The notes under the pieces were generated by a model. That model was not told the DNA's origin. It worked only from the letters and a program-made list of their open reading frames with translations, and did not search any database. A stretch of 33,124 nt of DNA from Methylococcaceae bacterium. Its GTDB lineage: Bacteria; Pseudomonadota; Gammaproteobacteria; Methylococcales; Methylomonadaceae. Below, piece after piece: positions 32,937 through 33,124 of the stretch. The DNA lies in assembly GCA_029937975.1 (NCBI GenBank), contig JAPYOW010000019.1, forward strand, positions 1 to 33,124. The letters run 5' to 3'. Within the stretch, counting starts at the first letter, position 1. Every line of letters starts with the position of its first letter. The position numbers were made by a program, and so were the translations under genes.

Positions 32937-33124
32937 ATGTATGAAATAATATTTATTTTGATCATTTTGTATGGCGCTTATGTGATTAAAAAGAGTTGTA
33001 ATGAAAAAAGAGCAACGGGGCTGGATTTTTTGCTTTCGTCTGAAGACGAAGTGAGTGGAACGACAGAAACTTCTGTTGCTGTTCAGCAATCTGTGCCAGT
33101 TACAGCAGTAGTGGAGCCTGTGGC
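32937..33124 (+). CDS. Partial unknown membrane-anchored protein (cut by window end)
   Basis: An open frame starts at ATG 32937, with GAGGA six nt upstream, and runs off the window after 62 codons. It was not in the ORF track because it is unfinished. The N terminus MYEIIFILIILYGAYVIKK is a single membrane segment with almost no leading residues, followed by a Lys/Arg stretch and then an acidic, Ser/Thr/Val-rich, probably flexible region (SSEDEVSGTTETSVAVQQ). A TATACT at 32835-32840 may be its -10. I do not recognise the family; the layout suggests an inner-membrane protein with an extended cytoplasmic part. Confidence 0.65.
   Translation, partial: MYEIIFILIILYGAYVIKKSCNEKRATGLDFLLSSEDEVSGTTETSVAVQQSVPVTAVVEPV

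Noticed and set aside
1-33124. Search for tRNA genes, insertion sequences, prophage, toxin-antitoxin or defence genes
   Set aside because: No cloverleaf, transposase, integrase or defence-domain signature was seen in the translated frames or gaps.

Overview
The window is an AT-leaning gammaproteobacterial chromosome segment whose left half is a nearly complete dcw (division and cell wall) cluster. Placement rests on the dcw order running straight into lpxC, a 6S RNA gene beside zapA, the ygfB-pepP-ubiH-ubiI block, two-subunit glycyl-tRNA synthetase, and Gram-negative envelope genes (lpxC, gmhB, plsC, a lipoprotein). A TusB-like protein, DciA instead of DnaC, and several gene pairings would suit a Methylococcales- or Thiotrichales-like lineage, but that is only an impression; no marker tree was possible.

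Region 1 (1-18920, + strand): sigma70-type promoter and a helically phased MraZ-box array, then mraZ, rsmH, ftsL, a 344-nt spacer, ftsI, murE, murF, mraY, murD, ftsW, murG, murC, murB, ddlB, ftsQ, ftsA, ftsZ, lpxC. Together these make UDP-MurNAc-pentapeptide, lipid I and lipid II, the septal polymerase/transpeptidase pair FtsW-FtsI with the FtsQ-FtsL scaffold, and the Z-ring (FtsZ with anchor FtsA); LpxC commits precursors to lipid A. Most junctions are ATGA/TGATG-type overlaps, so the block looks like one translationally coupled operon. The exception is the ftsL-ftsI spacer.

Region 2 (19104-20056, - strand): dciA (replicative helicase loader family) and a solitary TusB/DsrH-like gene, with a long hairpin between them. 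Region 3 (20360-22501, + strand): yqhA-type membrane protein, glutaredoxin-like DUF836 protein and class II fumarase. Region 4 (22511-27283, - strand): glyQ-glyS-gmhB-plsC followed by an unknown lipoprotein and an intrinsic terminator. Region 5 (27631-28358, - strand): a ZapB-like coiled-coil protein, zapA and 6S RNA, with the 6S promoter overlapping the zapA 3' end. Region 6 (28481-32782, + strand): ygfB-pepP-ubiH-ubiI, all overlapping, covering proline peptide processing and ubiquinone ring hydroxylation. The window ends inside an unrecognised membrane-anchored gene.

No CRISPR array, tRNA, rRNA, insertion sequence, phage or defence gene was seen. The content is mostly ordinary core genome. 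The items most worth a second look are the 10-bp-phased MraZ operator, the anomalous ftsL-ftsI spacer with a terminator-like hairpin abutting the ftsI ribosome binding site, the solitary TusB-like gene, and the unknown lipoprotein and C-terminally cut ORF. I found no convincing undescribed multi-gene system.
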